Shown here: one piece after another, positions 1 to 8,878 of the stretch
Position numbering within the stretch: the stretch's first letter is position 1
Layout of the letters: each line of letters begins with the position of its first letter
Source of the DNA: Palsa-739 sp035532535
GTDB taxonomy: Bacteria > Actinomycetota > Thermoleophilia > Gaiellales > Gaiellaceae
DNA length: 64,000 bases
Reading direction: 5' to 3'
Assembly: GCA_035532535.1 (NCBI GenBank)
Contig: DATKQT010000012.1
Span: forward strand, 6,784-70,783
The notes under the pieces: model-generated
The model's database searches: none
Seen by the model: the letters and a program-made list of their open reading frames with translations, nothing else
Told to the model about the DNA's origin: nothing
Made by a program: the position numbers and the translations under genes

Positions 1-293
1 TGGCGGGCGTCCTCAGCATGGCCTGGAACGGGCTCGCGTTCGCGGCAGCTGCGGAGGCCGCAGGCGCGGCGCGGACCGGGGCAGCCCTCGGCTTCCAGCA
101 AACGCTACTCGGCGTCGTCGTCGCCGCCGCGCCGCCCGCCTTCGCCGCCGTGGCCGCGTCCTCGTGGCGGCTCGCGTTCGTGCTCGCCGCGCTCGGGCCG
201 CTGCTCGGCGTGCTCGCCCTGCAGTTGGTGCCCGAGGCTAGGACAGCCGGGCGAAGACCCGGAACGTCGGCGATCCCGCCGGCAGCTCGTTGA
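1..293 (+). CDS. MFS transporter, C-terminal fragment (5' end outside window)
   Basis: The reading frame is open from the first bases and ends at TAG-free sequence until a TGA at 291-293, so this is the end of a longer gene. The visible part is very hydrophobic, with two or three membrane segments and a Gly-rich loop (AALGFQQTLLG, then PPAFAAVAASSWRLAF). This resembles helices 10-12 of major facilitator transporters. The last 19 codons, after VPEAR, are hydrophilic and lie over the end of the convergent minus-strand gene (56-base overlap), so the tail is probably incidental. The substrate cannot be told from this fragment. Confidence 0.6.
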   Translation, partial: AGVLSMAWNGLAFAAAAEAAGAARTGAALGFQQTLLGVVVAAAPPAFAAVAASSWRLAFVLAALGPLLGVLALQLVPEARTAGRRPGTSAIPPAAR

Positions 294-627
294 ACTCCGG
301 GTTGATGCAGCCGAGCTCGCCCGTGCGCTGCTGGTAGCACGGCTCGATCTCGGCGTGGCACATCGGCAGCGGGTTGCGCATCGCCTTCACCGCGCCGAAG
401 CCTGCGCTCCGTGCCTCGGCGGCCCGAAGCATCTGCACGTCGATCTCGACCTCGAACACCCGCTGCATGCAGCCCATGAACGTATGCCCGTGCTCCTCGT
501 ACGCGTACACGAACGGGCACGAGCGCTCGATACAGGCTGACGGGTAGACGACCTTGTCGCAGTGGACGCCGCACGCGCGGCACTCCACGTCGTCCTGGGG
601 CCTGAGCGTCAGCGTGAGCTCGCTCAT
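238..627 (-). CDS. small Cys-rich protein of unknown function
   Basis: A 129-residue protein with nine cysteines, grouped as C17, C20, C23, C32, C37 and then C53, C90, C97, C107, with nearby histidines (H22, H47, H49, H91). The first group looks like a metal- or cluster-binding knuckle. I do not recognise the family. The ATG at 627 (MSELTLTLRP) is chosen because the open frame upstream is Arg-rich shadow sequence over the neighbouring HAD gene. No signal peptide or membrane segment is seen. It could be a small zinc or iron-sulfur protein; the function is unknown. Confidence 0.6.
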   Translation of the reverse strand: MSELTLTLRPQDDVECRACGVHCDKVVYPSACIERSCPFVYAYEEHGHTFMGCMQRVFEVEIDVQMLRAAEARSAGFGAVKAMRNPLPMCHAEIEPCYQQRTGELGCINPEFNELPAGSPTFRVFARLS

Positions 628-713
628 CTGCCCTGCATTGTGTGCGCCGAATTTCGGATCCCGCAAGTCTTGACAGATCCCGTGTTTTCCGCTTGCGCAA
701 ACGGAGTCGCGAC

Positions 714-1424
714 TCACCCCAGGCGCAGCACCGTCGTCAGAACGTCCATTTGCGTGAACGCGCGATACTCGGGCTCGGGCGCATCGGGGTCGTCGTCGGC
801 CCGGAACCACAGCGCCTGACAGGTGTGCATGCCGAGGGCCTGCGCGCCCGCGATGTCGGTGGCGAGGGTGTCGCCGACGAAGAGCGTCGCCTCCGGGACG
901 GCGCCGATGGCCTCGAGCGCACGCTCGAAGATGGCCGGGTGCGGCTTCCGCCAGCCCACCTCGGAGGAGAACACGGCCACGTCGAGCCGCTGCGCGACAC
1001 CCATCTGCTCGAGATCGCGATGGAGAAGGTGCGGCGGGTCGAGCGCGTTCGACACGAGTCCGACCCGGAGATCGCGGTCGCGCAGCGCCTCGAGCAGCGC
1101 GTGCGTCGTCGTCGCGAGCATGCGCGCCGGCTGCCACGCGGCGTGCTCCGCCTCGAGGAAGCCGGCCAGCTCCCCGTCGGTCACGGCGATTCCCTCTTCG
1201 GCGAGCAGCCGGCGGACGAGTGCCGGGTACTCGACCTCCTCGAGCGTGCCCGGCACCCACAGGAGAGGCAGATACGAGTCGCGGAACCGTTCGGTGAGCG
1301 CGGGGACCGGTTCACGCCCGATCGCGCGCAGGCCCGCGTCGTGTCCGACCGCGAGCAGCTCGGGCTCCCACTCCCAACGCATGAGCGTGTCGCCCCAATC
1401 GAAGAGGACCGCCTGCAGATCCAC
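714..1424 (-). CDS. HAD-superfamily hydrolase
   Basis: A 236-residue haloacid-dehalogenase-like hydrolase. Motif I is FDWGDTL (nucleophile D9, acid/base D12), motif II is the LVSNA stretch near residue 125, the motif III lysine is in WRKPHPAIF, and motif IV is VGDTLATD. The region between motifs I and II is helical, as in the cap of subfamily I enzymes (phosphoglycolate phosphatase or 2-haloacid dehalogenase type). The usual motif I is DxDxT; here it is DWGDT, as in several phosphatase branches. The substrate cannot be named. It is divergent from the cation antiporter gene, with 23 bases between the two starts. Confidence 0.85.
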   Translation of the reverse strand: MDLQAVLFDWGDTLMRWEWEPELLAVGHDAGLRAIGREPVPALTERFRDSYLPLLWVPGTLEEVEYPALVRRLLAEEGIAVTDGELAGFLEAEHAAWQPARMLATTTHALLEALRDRDLRVGLVSNALDPPHLLHRDLEQMGVAQRLDVAVFSSEVGWRKPHPAIFERALEAIGAVPEATLFVGDTLATDIAGAQALGMHTCQALWFRADDDPDAPEPEYRAFTQMDVLTTVLRLG

Positions 1425-1447
1425 GGCCCCGACTACGCTACCGGCCC

Positions 1448-2485
1448 GTGGCTCGCAGGATCCTCTGGGCGTCGCTGGCCCTCGCGCCCGCCACGATCGC
1501 GGTCCGATACAGCGCGCACCCCGGCAACACGGCGCTCTTCGTCCTCGCCGCGATCGCGCTCATCCCGCTCGCATGGCTGATCGGGGAGACGACCGAGCAC
1601 GCGGCCGAGCACACGGGGCCTGGCGTCGGCGGCTTTCTGAACGCGAGCTTCGGCAACGCGCCCGAGCTGATCATCGCGATGTTCGCGATCGCGGACGGGT
1701 TGCCGGAGGTCGTGCGCGGCTCGCTCGCCGGCAGCGTCATCTCGAATCTCTTGCTCGTGTTCGGCGTCACCCAGGCCGTCGGCCCGGAGAAGCACCTCGA
1801 CCGCCACTCGCTCCTCACGCAGCTCGGCCTCGTCGGGGCCGCCGTCGTGCTGCTCGTTCCGCCGGTCGTCCTCGGATACACGGGATCGCCGGAGCGCCAT
1901 ACGGCGGTTCTCGTCTCGATCCCGGTCTCGATCGCGCTGCTCGTGCTCTACCTCGCGGTGACCGGGCGCAACCTGCGCCGCCATGCGCAGCTCGAGCGCG
2001 CGGAGGCGTCGTCGGCCGCATGGCCGCTTCCATTCGCGCTCACCGTGCTCGGCGTCGCCACCCTCGCGACGGCGATCGTGAGTGAGATCCTCGTCCACTC
2101 GCTCAAAGGCTTCGCATCGGCGGTCGGCGCGAGCGAGTTCTTCATCGCCGCGGTGATCGTCGCGATCGTCGGCAACGCCGCGGAGCACGGGGGCGCGGTC
2201 GTCATCGCGCGCGCCGGGAAGATGAAGCTCGCGAGCGAGATCGCGATCTCGTCCAGCGCGCAGGTGGCGCTGCTCGTCGCGCCCGTGGTGATGCTCCTCT
2301 CGCTGCTGTTCGCGCACGAGCTGCCGCTCACGTTCCGCTGGGAGGAGCTCGCGGCGATGGCGGCCGCGGTCGTGCTCGCCGGCGCCACGATTGTGAACGG
2401 ACGGTCGAGCCGGCGGGAGGGAATGGTTCTCATCGTCGCGTACGTGTTGATCGCCGTCGGTTTTCTCGCCGCCGGGAACCGCTAG
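1448..2485 (+). CDS. cax: calcium/proton antiporter, CaCA (CAX) family
   Basis: A 345-residue membrane protein with about eleven hydrophobic segments. It carries the two signature repeats of the CAX branch of cation/Ca2+ exchangers: GGFLNASFGNAPELI (residues about 61-75) and VGNAAEHGGAV (about 240-250). The acidic residues in these two repeats form the ion-binding site in the family. It is expected to exchange cytoplasmic Ca2+ for protons across the cell membrane. The start is GTG at 1448. The length is a little short of the 350-400 usual for bacterial members but both halves are complete. The ABC ATPase gene begins 9 bases downstream, so they may be co-transcribed. Confidence 0.92.
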   Translation: MARRILWASLALAPATIAVRYSAHPGNTALFVLAAIALIPLAWLIGETTEHAAEHTGPGVGGFLNASFGNAPELIIAMFAIADGLPEVVRGSLAGSVISNLLLVFGVTQAVGPEKHLDRHSLLTQLGLVGAAVVLLVPPVVLGYTGSPERHTAVLVSIPVSIALLVLYLAVTGRNLRRHAQLERAEASSAAWPLPFALTVLGVATLATAIVSEILVHSLKGFASAVGASEFFIAAVIVAIVGNAAEHGGAVVIARAGKMKLASEIAISSSAQVALLVAPVVMLLSLLFAHELPLTFRWEELAAMAAAVVLAGATIVNGRSSRREGMVLIVAYVLIAVGFLAAGNR

Positions 2486-2494
2486 TTTGGGGTC

Positions 2495-3262
2495 GTGGCC
2501 ACGACCCATCAGGCCCAGCCGAAGCGGCCCGCGGCGGGCGACGTCGTCGTCTCCGCGCGCGAGCTGACGCGCCGCTACGGCGAGGGCGACACGGCCGTCG
2601 ACGCGCTTCGCGGCGTCTCCCTCGATGTGCGCGCGGGCGAGCTCGTCGCCGTCATGGGCCCGTCTGGCTCGGGCAAGTCGACGCTCATGCACATCCTCGC
2701 CGGGCTCGACACGCCGACGAGCGGCACGGTCGAGATCGCCGACACCGAGATCACCAAGCTCGGCGACACCGACCTCACGCGCCTGCGTCGCCGGCACATC
2801 GGCTTCGTCTTCCAGTTCTTCAACTTGCTGCCCATGCTGGACGCCGAGGAGAACGTCCTGCTGCCGCTGTCGATCGCCGGCGAGAAGCCGGACAAAGCGT
2901 GGCTGGAGGAGCTGCTCGAGAAGACGGGGCTCGCGAAGCGGCGGTCGCACCGCCCGTCGGAGCTCTCCGGCGGCGAGCAACAGCGCGTCGCCATCTCGCG
3001 CGCACTCATCACGAAGCCGACCATCCTCTTCGCCGACGAGCCGACGGGCAACCTCGACTCGAAGACAGGCGGCGAGATCCTCGACCTCATCCGCGACTCG
3101 GTCGACACCTACGGCCAGACGATCGTCATGGTGACGCACGAAGCGCGCGCGGCGGTGATCGCCGACCGCATCCTCTTCATCGCCGACGGCCTCATCGTCA
3201 AGGAGCTCACCGGGGCGAGCACCGAAGAGGTGCTCACCGTGATGAGCAGTCTGAGCTCGTGA
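2495..3262 (+). CDS. ABC transporter ATP-binding protein (MacB/LolD type)
   Basis: A 255-residue ATPase subunit. Walker A is GPSGSGKST (K61), the Q-loop is FQFFNLLPML, the signature is LSGGEQQRVAISRAL and Walker B is ILFADEPTGNLD. The ADEPTGNLDS ending is typical of the MacB/LolD/FtsE group, which works with FtsX-like permeases rather than with classical import channels. The start is GTG at 2495. Its stop overlaps the start of the permease gene in a GTGA arrangement, which fits a two-gene exporter or mechanotransmission unit. The substrate is unknown. Confidence 0.95.
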   Translation: MATTHQAQPKRPAAGDVVVSARELTRRYGEGDTAVDALRGVSLDVRAGELVAVMGPSGSGKSTLMHILAGLDTPTSGTVEIADTEITKLGDTDLTRLRRRHIGFVFQFFNLLPMLDAEENVLLPLSIAGEKPDKAWLEELLEKTGLAKRRSHRPSELSGGEQQRVAISRALITKPTILFADEPTGNLDSKTGGEILDLIRDSVDTYGQTIVMVTHEARAAVIADRILFIADGLIVKELTGASTEEVLTVMSSLSS

Positions 3263-5820
3263 CCCTCGTCGCACTGAAGGGCCTGCTCGGCCGCAAGCTG
3301 CGAGCCGTCCTCACGGCGATCGCGATCGTGCTCGGCGTCGCGATGATCAGCGGCACGTATGTCCTGACAGACACGATCAAGGCCGCCTTCGGCACCGTGT
3401 TCACGACCGTCTACAGGAATACGGACGCCGTCATCACCTCGAAGAGCGCACTCGGCAACAACACGAACAACAACAACCTGCCGCCCTCGTTCTCAGAGAC
3501 GTTGCTGGCGAAGGTGCAAGCGCTTCCGGGCGTAGCCGACGCGCAGGGTGGAATCACCGACTTCGCCAGTCTCGTCGGGCGCGACGGCAAGGTCATCTCC
3601 GGAGGCGGCGCGCCGTCGCTTGCCTTCAGCGTCCACCCGCACGGCGACCAGCACTTCAACCCGCTCACGCTCGTCAGCGGCACGTGGCCGGTCGGCCCGC
3701 ACCAGGTCGCGATCGACGCCAACACAGCGACCAAGAAGCACTACACGGTCGGCGACACGGTCGGCGTCATCGCCCGCGGGCCTGAGCAGACGTACACCGT
3801 GGCGGGCATCGTGAAGATCGGCGGAGTCGCGTCGCTCGGCGGGGCGACGATGGCGATCTTCGACTTCCCGACGGCGCAGAAGATCTTCAACAAGGTCGGC
3901 AAGCTCGACGCCATCGACATCGCCGCCAAGCACGGGGTCTCTCCCTCCCAGCTCGTCCACGAGGTCAAGCCCCTCCTGCCGGCGAACGCGGAGGTGCGAA
4001 CCGGGCAGGCACAGGCCGCGCAGGCCACGAAGGACACGAACGGCTTTCTCTCGATCATCAACGACTTCCTGCTCGCTTTCGGCGGTGTCGCACTGTTCGT
4101 CGGCGGGTTCGTGATCGCGAACACGCTCTCGATCACGATCGCCCAGCGCACGCGCGAGCTCGCGACGCTGCGCACGCTCGGCGCCACGCGCCGTCAAGTG
4201 CTGCGCTCCGTCCTGCTCGAGGCGCTCGTGATCGGAACGCTCGGCTCCTTGGCCGGCCTCTTCCTCGGTCTCGGGCTCGCCAAGGGGCTGAACCGGCTCT
4301 TCGTGCACTTCGGAATCGACCTGCCGCAGGCGGGAACGGTCTTCGCGACGCGCACCGTCGTCGTGTCGCTCGCCGTCGGTATTGGCATCACGCTCATCGC
4401 AGCGTTGCGGCCGGCCATTCGCGCGACGCGCGTGCCCCCCATCTCGGCCGTGCGCGAAGGCGCCGTGCTGCCAACCTCGCGCTTTGCCCGCTTCAGCGTC
4501 GCAGCCGCTCTGCTCACGATCGGCGGCGCGGTCGCGATCATGCTCATCGGCCTGTTCGTCAGCGGCATCTCGACCACTGACCGGCTACTCGCCATCGGCG
4601 TCGGTGCGGCCGCGGTCTTCGTCGGCGTGGCGATGCTCGCGAAGACGCTCGTGCCGCCGCTCGCGCGCGTGCTCGGCTGGCCGGCAGTGCGAATCGGCGG
4701 TGCTGCCGGCGCGCTCGCCCGCGGCAACGCGATGCGCAACCCGCAGCGCACCGCCTCCACGGCGTCCGCGCTCATGATCGGCCTGGCGCTCGTCACGCTC
4801 GTCTCCGTCCTCGCCTCCGGGCTCAAGACGACGTTCGAGAATGCCGTCAACTCGGTCTTCACCGGGCAGTACGCCCTCACGGCGACGGACAACTTCTCCC
4901 CCATCTCGATCGCGTCCGCCAACGCGCTCAGGAAGGTGCCCGGCGTCCAGGTCGTCTCGGGCGTCCGCGCCGGCGAAGGCAAGGCGTTCGGCAGCAGGAT
5001 CGGCGTCACCGGCGTGTCCGGCGACATAAGCAAGGTGATCACGGTCAAGTGGCAGGCGGGCTCCCAAGCCGTACCTGGGGAGCTCGGGAACAACGGCGCG
5101 TTCGTTGCCAAGGCATACGCGAAGAAGCATCACCTCACCGTCGGGTCGCCGATCGACGTCGAGACGCCGTCGGCGACGACGATGCACCTCGTCTTGCGCG
5201 GCATCTTCGCGCCGCCGCAGGGTGGATCGCCCTACGGTGACGTGACCATCTCGACACAGCGCTTCGACGCGGAGTACCCGAACCCGCAGAACGTCTTCGC
5301 CTTCGTGAACATCGCGGGTGGCGCCACCGCGGCGAACACGGCCAAGCTCACGGCCGCCCTGAAGACCTTCCCCGACGCCAAGGTGGCGACCGCGAGCCAG
5401 TTCAAGAAAAACCAGGAGCAGGGAATCGACACGCTGCTCAATCTGCTCTACGTGCTGCTCTCGCTCTCGATCATCATCAGCCTCTTCGGGATCGTGAACA
5501 CGCTCGTCCTCACGGTGTTCGAGCGCACGCGCGAGCTCGGCATGCTGCGCGCGGTCGGGATGACGCGCCGTCAGGTGCGGCGGATGATCCGCCACGAGAG
5601 CGTCGTCACCGCCCTCATCGGGGCGGCTCTCGGGATCCCGGTCGGGATCGTGCTCGCGCTCATGGTCGGCAAGGCGATCAAGTACGCGGCGTTCACTGTT
5701 CCGGTCGGCACGCTCGTCTCGTTCATCTTCGCCGCGATTGTCGCGGGCATCGTGGCCGCGATCTTCCCGGCACGGCGCGCCGGCCGGCTGAACGTGCTCG
5801 AAGCGCTCCAGTACGAATAG
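3259..5820 (+). CDS. FtsX-like ABC transporter permease
   Basis: An 853-residue permease beginning at a GTG that overlaps the ATPase stop (GTGA at 3259-3262). An N-terminal helix (about residues 10-35) is followed by a large extracytoplasmic domain, a first FtsX block of three helices with the ERTRELATLRTLG-like cytoplasmic loop (QRTRELATLRTLGATRRQV), a second extracytoplasmic domain, and a second FtsX block with FERTRELGMLRAVGMTRRQVRRM near the C-terminus. Two FtsX blocks in one chain are usual for large Gram-positive and actinobacterial permeases. With the upstream ATPase it probably moves lipids, lipoproteins or peptides out of the membrane. The specificity is not visible. Confidence 0.93.
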   Translation: MTLVALKGLLGRKLRAVLTAIAIVLGVAMISGTYVLTDTIKAAFGTVFTTVYRNTDAVITSKSALGNNTNNNNLPPSFSETLLAKVQALPGVADAQGGITDFASLVGRDGKVISGGGAPSLAFSVHPHGDQHFNPLTLVSGTWPVGPHQVAIDANTATKKHYTVGDTVGVIARGPEQTYTVAGIVKIGGVASLGGATMAIFDFPTAQKIFNKVGKLDAIDIAAKHGVSPSQLVHEVKPLLPANAEVRTGQAQAAQATKDTNGFLSIINDFLLAFGGVALFVGGFVIANTLSITIAQRTRELATLRTLGATRRQVLRSVLLEALVIGTLGSLAGLFLGLGLAKGLNRLFVHFGIDLPQAGTVFATRTVVVSLAVGIGITLIAALRPAIRATRVPPISAVREGAVLPTSRFARFSVAAALLTIGGAVAIMLIGLFVSGISTTDRLLAIGVGAAAVFVGVAMLAKTLVPPLARVLGWPAVRIGGAAGALARGNAMRNPQRTASTASALMIGLALVTLVSVLASGLKTTFENAVNSVFTGQYALTATDNFSPISIASANALRKVPGVQVVSGVRAGEGKAFGSRIGVTGVSGDISKVITVKWQAGSQAVPGELGNNGAFVAKAYAKKHHLTVGSPIDVETPSATTMHLVLRGIFAPPQGGSPYGDVTISTQRFDAEYPNPQNVFAFVNIAGGATAANTAKLTAALKTFPDAKVATASQFKKNQEQGIDTLLNLLYVLLSLSIIISLFGIVNTLVLTVFERTRELGMLRAVGMTRRQVRRMIRHESVVTALIGAALGIPVGIVLALMVGKAIKYAAFTVPVGTLVSFIFAAIVAGIVAAIFPARRAGRLNVLEALQYE

Positions 5821-5845
5821 AAGGAGCCCGGCGGCGCAGGCCGAA

Positions 5846-6127
5846 ATGAGTCGCGTCGTGGAGATGCAACTGCGCCGATACTTCGCCGGCCTCGTGGCTT
5901 TCGGGTCCGTCGTGTGCTGGGCGACTGACGGTCTGCTCACGGCAGTCCTCGCCACCGGGGCGTGCATCGCGATCGTCAATGCCCCTTCGCTCCTCGCGAA
6001 TCGCCGCCGGGCACGGCCGCGCGCGCAGCGTCCGAGGCCGATTCGCACGCGCCCGCTGCGCGACGAGGAACCGGGCAGCCTGCCGATGGTGCCCGACGAG
6101 CCGTCGCTGATCATCGAATTCGGGTAG
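5846..6127 (+). CDS. small two-helix membrane protein, unknown
   Basis: A 93-residue protein with two adjacent hydrophobic segments (about residues 11-28 and 30-50), then a basic Arg/Pro-rich stretch and an acidic tail. The start is ATG at 5846, with AAGGAG about 20 bases upstream, which is far for a ribosome site. It lies 25 bases after the permease stop and 13 bases before rlmN, in the same direction, so it is probably part of the same transcript. I do not recognise the family. Confidence 0.5.
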   Translation: MSRVVEMQLRRYFAGLVAFGSVVCWATDGLLTAVLATGACIAIVNAPSLLANRRRARPRAQRPRPIRTRPLRDEEPGSLPMVPDEPSLIIEFG

Positions 6128-6140
6128 CTACCGTGGGCCG

Positions 6141-7154
6141 ATGGACCTCGGCCTCCTGGAGAGCACACTCTCTGAGTTGAATCAGCCGGCGTATCGCGCC
6201 GGCCAGGTGTGGTCGTGGGCGGCGCGCGGCACCCCCGGCTACGAGGCGATGACCGACCTCCCGAAGGCGCTGCGCGAGGCACTGGCCGCACGTGTGCCGT
6301 TCACGACGCTCTCGGTCGAGGTCCAGCGCGAGGCGCGCGACGGCACGATCAAGGTGCTCTTCCGCACTGCCGACGGCCACCCGGTCGAGGCGGTGCTCAT
6401 GCGCTACCGCGACGGCCGGCGCTCGCTCTGCCTCTCGTCGCAGTCCGGCTGCCCGCTGACGTGCACCTTCTGCGCCACGGGACAGATGGCCTTCGGTCGG
6501 AACTTGACCGCGTCGGAGATCCTCGACCAGGCGCTGCACTTCCGCCGTCTGACTGAGGTCGACCATGCCGTGTTCATGGGCATGGGTGAGCCGATGCTCA
6601 ACCTCGACGAAGTGCTCGGCGCCGCGCGCCGTCTTCCGGACGTCGGGATCACCCCACGCCGGACGACGATCTCCACCGTCGGCTCGCTCCCCGGCCTGAA
6701 GCGCTTCGTCGACGAGGTGGACGAGCCGATCCGCCTCGCGCTGTCGCTGCACGCTCCCGACGACGAGCTGCGCTCGCAGATCATGCCGGTGAACGACCGC
6801 TATCCCCTGCGCGACATCATCGCCGAGTGCCGGCGCCACGTCGCGCAGCGCAGGCGCCGCGTGTTCATCGAGTACGTCATGCTCGCCGGCGTCAACGACT
6901 CGCGCGCGCAGGCGCGGGCGCTCGCGGCACTCCTCGGCGGCGACGACTTCAAGGTCAACCTCATTCCATACAACCCGACCGGGATGTACGACGGCTCAGA
7001 CCGCGACCACATCGCGCGGTTCAAGTCGGAGCTCGAACACCATCGCGTGCCGGTGACGGTCCGTCTGACGCGCGGCCGCGACATCGAGGCCGCGTGTGGG
7101 CAGCTTGCCGCGGCGCCGAAGGTCTCGAAGCGCGTCAGGTTGTCGACGCGCTGA
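6141..7154 (+). CDS. rlmN: dual-specificity 23S rRNA A2503 / tRNA A37 C2-methyltransferase
   Basis: A 337-residue radical-SAM methyltransferase that places a methyl group on C2 of adenine 2503 in 23S rRNA, and in many bacteria on A37 of some tRNAs. The cluster-binding motif CPLTCTFC is at C104, C108 and C111. The N-terminal half has the accessory helical domain, and the FMGMGEPMLN stretch binds SAM. A late cysteine in AACGQLA matches the second catalytic cysteine of the family. The start ATG at 6141 gives MDLGLLES, a usual length. The last 20 bases overlap the end of the convergent phosphoesterase gene. Confidence 0.96.
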   Translation: MDLGLLESTLSELNQPAYRAGQVWSWAARGTPGYEAMTDLPKALREALAARVPFTTLSVEVQREARDGTIKVLFRTADGHPVEAVLMRYRDGRRSLCLSSQSGCPLTCTFCATGQMAFGRNLTASEILDQALHFRRLTEVDHAVFMGMGEPMLNLDEVLGAARRLPDVGITPRRTTISTVGSLPGLKRFVDEVDEPIRLALSLHAPDDELRSQIMPVNDRYPLRDIIAECRRHVAQRRRRVFIEYVMLAGVNDSRAQARALAALLGGDDFKVNLIPYNPTGMYDGSDRDHIARFKSELEHHRVPVTVRLTRGRDIEAACGQLAAAPKVSKRVRLSTR

Positions 7155-8805
7155 TCTGGTTGGCGGTGTAGCCGCCCGCGCTCTTCCGGATGCGAAGCGT
7201 CACGGAGTCGCCGGTCACCAACCCGTCCGCTTGACCGGCTTTGCCGTTGATGAGGATCGTCGTCGCCGACGTGACCGCGACCGTGACGGTCTGTCCCTCC
7301 AGGTCAGCGTCGCGTGGGCCGGTGGCGGTCACCTGCACGGTGACCAGTCCGCTGCCGACGGCGGTGATCGCGCCGGCGATGTACATGCCACGCGCCGGCG
7401 TCGCGGCTGCCGTCAGGGTGTATTGGGGAAGCAGGAGCGGCGGTCTGGGCTTCTGGTTGAAGTCGAAGTCGTTCACGAGGTTGCCGAGAATCTTCGCGTT
7501 CTCGCGGACATCGGGGCGCGGATCGGGTCGTCCGTCGGTGCGAGGGTTCAACCGCTGCCCGTGCAGGAAGTCGTCCTCGATGAACTTCACGTAGGCGTCG
7601 AAGCTGAGCGTCTGGTGGTCGATGTAGCCCCGCTTCGCGTAGGGACTGATCACGATGCCCGGGACGCGCAGCCCGTAGCCGTTCTCGTCCACGACCGGCG
7701 GGACGACATGGTCGTAGAAGCCGCCCCAGTCGTCCCAGGCGAGGAAGATCGCCGTGGAGCGCCAGTCCGGGCCCTTCATGATCGTGTTGATCAACCCGGT
7801 GACGTAGTCCTGGCCGGCAGAGATGCGCGACGGCGGATGTTCGCTGACCGCGCCGGCCGGGTCGACCCAGCTGACGGCGGGCAGGCGGCCCGCGCGCGCT
7901 TGGACGTAGAAGTCGTGGATCGGCTGGATGTCCCCGAGCTGCCCGTCCTGAGCAACCGTGTCGAAGTACGGAAGCGGGTTCCAGATCCCGGGCGTCTTCG
8001 CGTTCTGCGGCAGCGCAGGACAGGTCATCTCATCGTCCTTGCAATCGGGCTGCGTCCCCGGAAAGACGTAGTAGCCCCAGCTCACATGCTGCCGGTGCAG
8101 CAGGTAGGTCAAGTCGGTCCAGGCATAGTCCGGCGGCGGCGGTGCCGCGCCGGCCTTGGACTTGAAGTCGGGCGGGTTGCCGGGGCTCTGCAGCGCGTTC
8201 ACACAGCTCATCGGGTCAGCCTTGATCGAGCACTTCGCCGACCACTCGGAGACCATGAACAGATGCGCCGGCAAGCTCCAGGACGCATTCGGCTCGAACA
8301 TGTGATCCTGGAGCACGAAGTTGCGCGCGTACGCCCAGTAGTTCGGGATCTCGCTCGCGTCGTGGTACCCCATCACGTCGACCTTCGCGCCGTTCGTGCA
8401 GTTCGGGTTGGTCGGGTTCGCACACCCCTTCTGCGCGTGCTCGGCTTGGGCGATGAAACCGTCCATCTTGCCGCCGTCGATGTCGGCGGACGCGTTGGTC
8501 TGGCCGTGCGGGCCGCCGCCGTTCACGTCGCTCGTGTCGTGATAAGGCCGCTGGCAACCGCCGTGCACCGGGTCGGGCACGCACACCGTCGGGACGCCGT
8601 TCGACATCGGAATCCCATCCGCGCCCGGGTAGGTGCCGAAGTACGAATCGAAGCTGCGGTTCTCCTGCATGATCACGACCACGTGCCGGATCTTGTGAAT
8701 GCCCGGATCGATTCGCGGCGGCTGCGGCCCGAGTGCGCCCCACCCTGCGACTGTGGCGCCGGCAGCGATCAGGAGGAGCACCGCGAGGATCGAACGGGCA
8801 CGCAT
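7135..8805 (-). CDS. secreted phosphoesterase (phospholipase C / acid phosphatase-like family)
   Basis: A 556-residue exported protein. It has an N-terminal basic-hydrophobic signal (MRARSILAVLLLIAAG) followed by the family hallmark IMQENRSFDSYFGTYPG (residues about 46-61), as in bacterial phosphatidylcholine-hydrolysing phospholipase C and AcpA-type phosphatases. Other family features seen are the MFEPNASWSLPAHLFMVS region and FLAWDDWGGFYDHVVPP. Several cysteine pairs suit an extracytoplasmic protein. After about residue 470 there is an extra Thr/Val-rich beta domain (MYIAGAITAVGSGLVTVQV to the end) that the core enzyme does not need. Its substrate could be phospholipids or other phosphate esters. 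Confidence 0.88.
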   Translation of the reverse strand: MRARSILAVLLLIAAGATVAGWGALGPQPPRIDPGIHKIRHVVVIMQENRSFDSYFGTYPGADGIPMSNGVPTVCVPDPVHGGCQRPYHDTSDVNGGGPHGQTNASADIDGGKMDGFIAQAEHAQKGCANPTNPNCTNGAKVDVMGYHDASEIPNYWAYARNFVLQDHMFEPNASWSLPAHLFMVSEWSAKCSIKADPMSCVNALQSPGNPPDFKSKAGAAPPPPDYAWTDLTYLLHRQHVSWGYYVFPGTQPDCKDDEMTCPALPQNAKTPGIWNPLPYFDTVAQDGQLGDIQPIHDFYVQARAGRLPAVSWVDPAGAVSEHPPSRISAGQDYVTGLINTIMKGPDWRSTAIFLAWDDWGGFYDHVVPPVVDENGYGLRVPGIVISPYAKRGYIDHQTLSFDAYVKFIEDDFLHGQRLNPRTDGRPDPRPDVRENAKILGNLVNDFDFNQKPRPPLLLPQYTLTAAATPARGMYIAGAITAVGSGLVTVQVTATGPRDADLEGQTVTVAVTSATTILINGKAGQADGLVTGDSVTLRIRKSAGGYTANQISASTT

Positions 8806-8878
8806 GCGTCTCGATGATCCCCGCCTCCCGTAAAGGCGATGCCTCCGCTGCGCAAGGAGCATGTAAAACCGCGAGCCG

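Noticed and set aside
660..690. TTGACA on the plus strand near 668 as a promoter
   Set aside because: No plus-strand gene begins downstream for several hundred bases and no -10 box lies at the right spacing.
2899..3258. Longer N-terminus for the FtsX-like permease
   Set aside because: The frame is open upstream but lies over the ATPase gene and is Arg-rich; the GTG at 3259 gives the normal N-terminal helix and the usual stop/start overlap.
1433..3274. A 613-codon minus-strand frame over the antiporter and ABC ATPase genes
   Set aside because: It is the antisense reading of two clearly real genes; its product is Arg/Asp/Glu-rich low-complexity sequence without family motifs.
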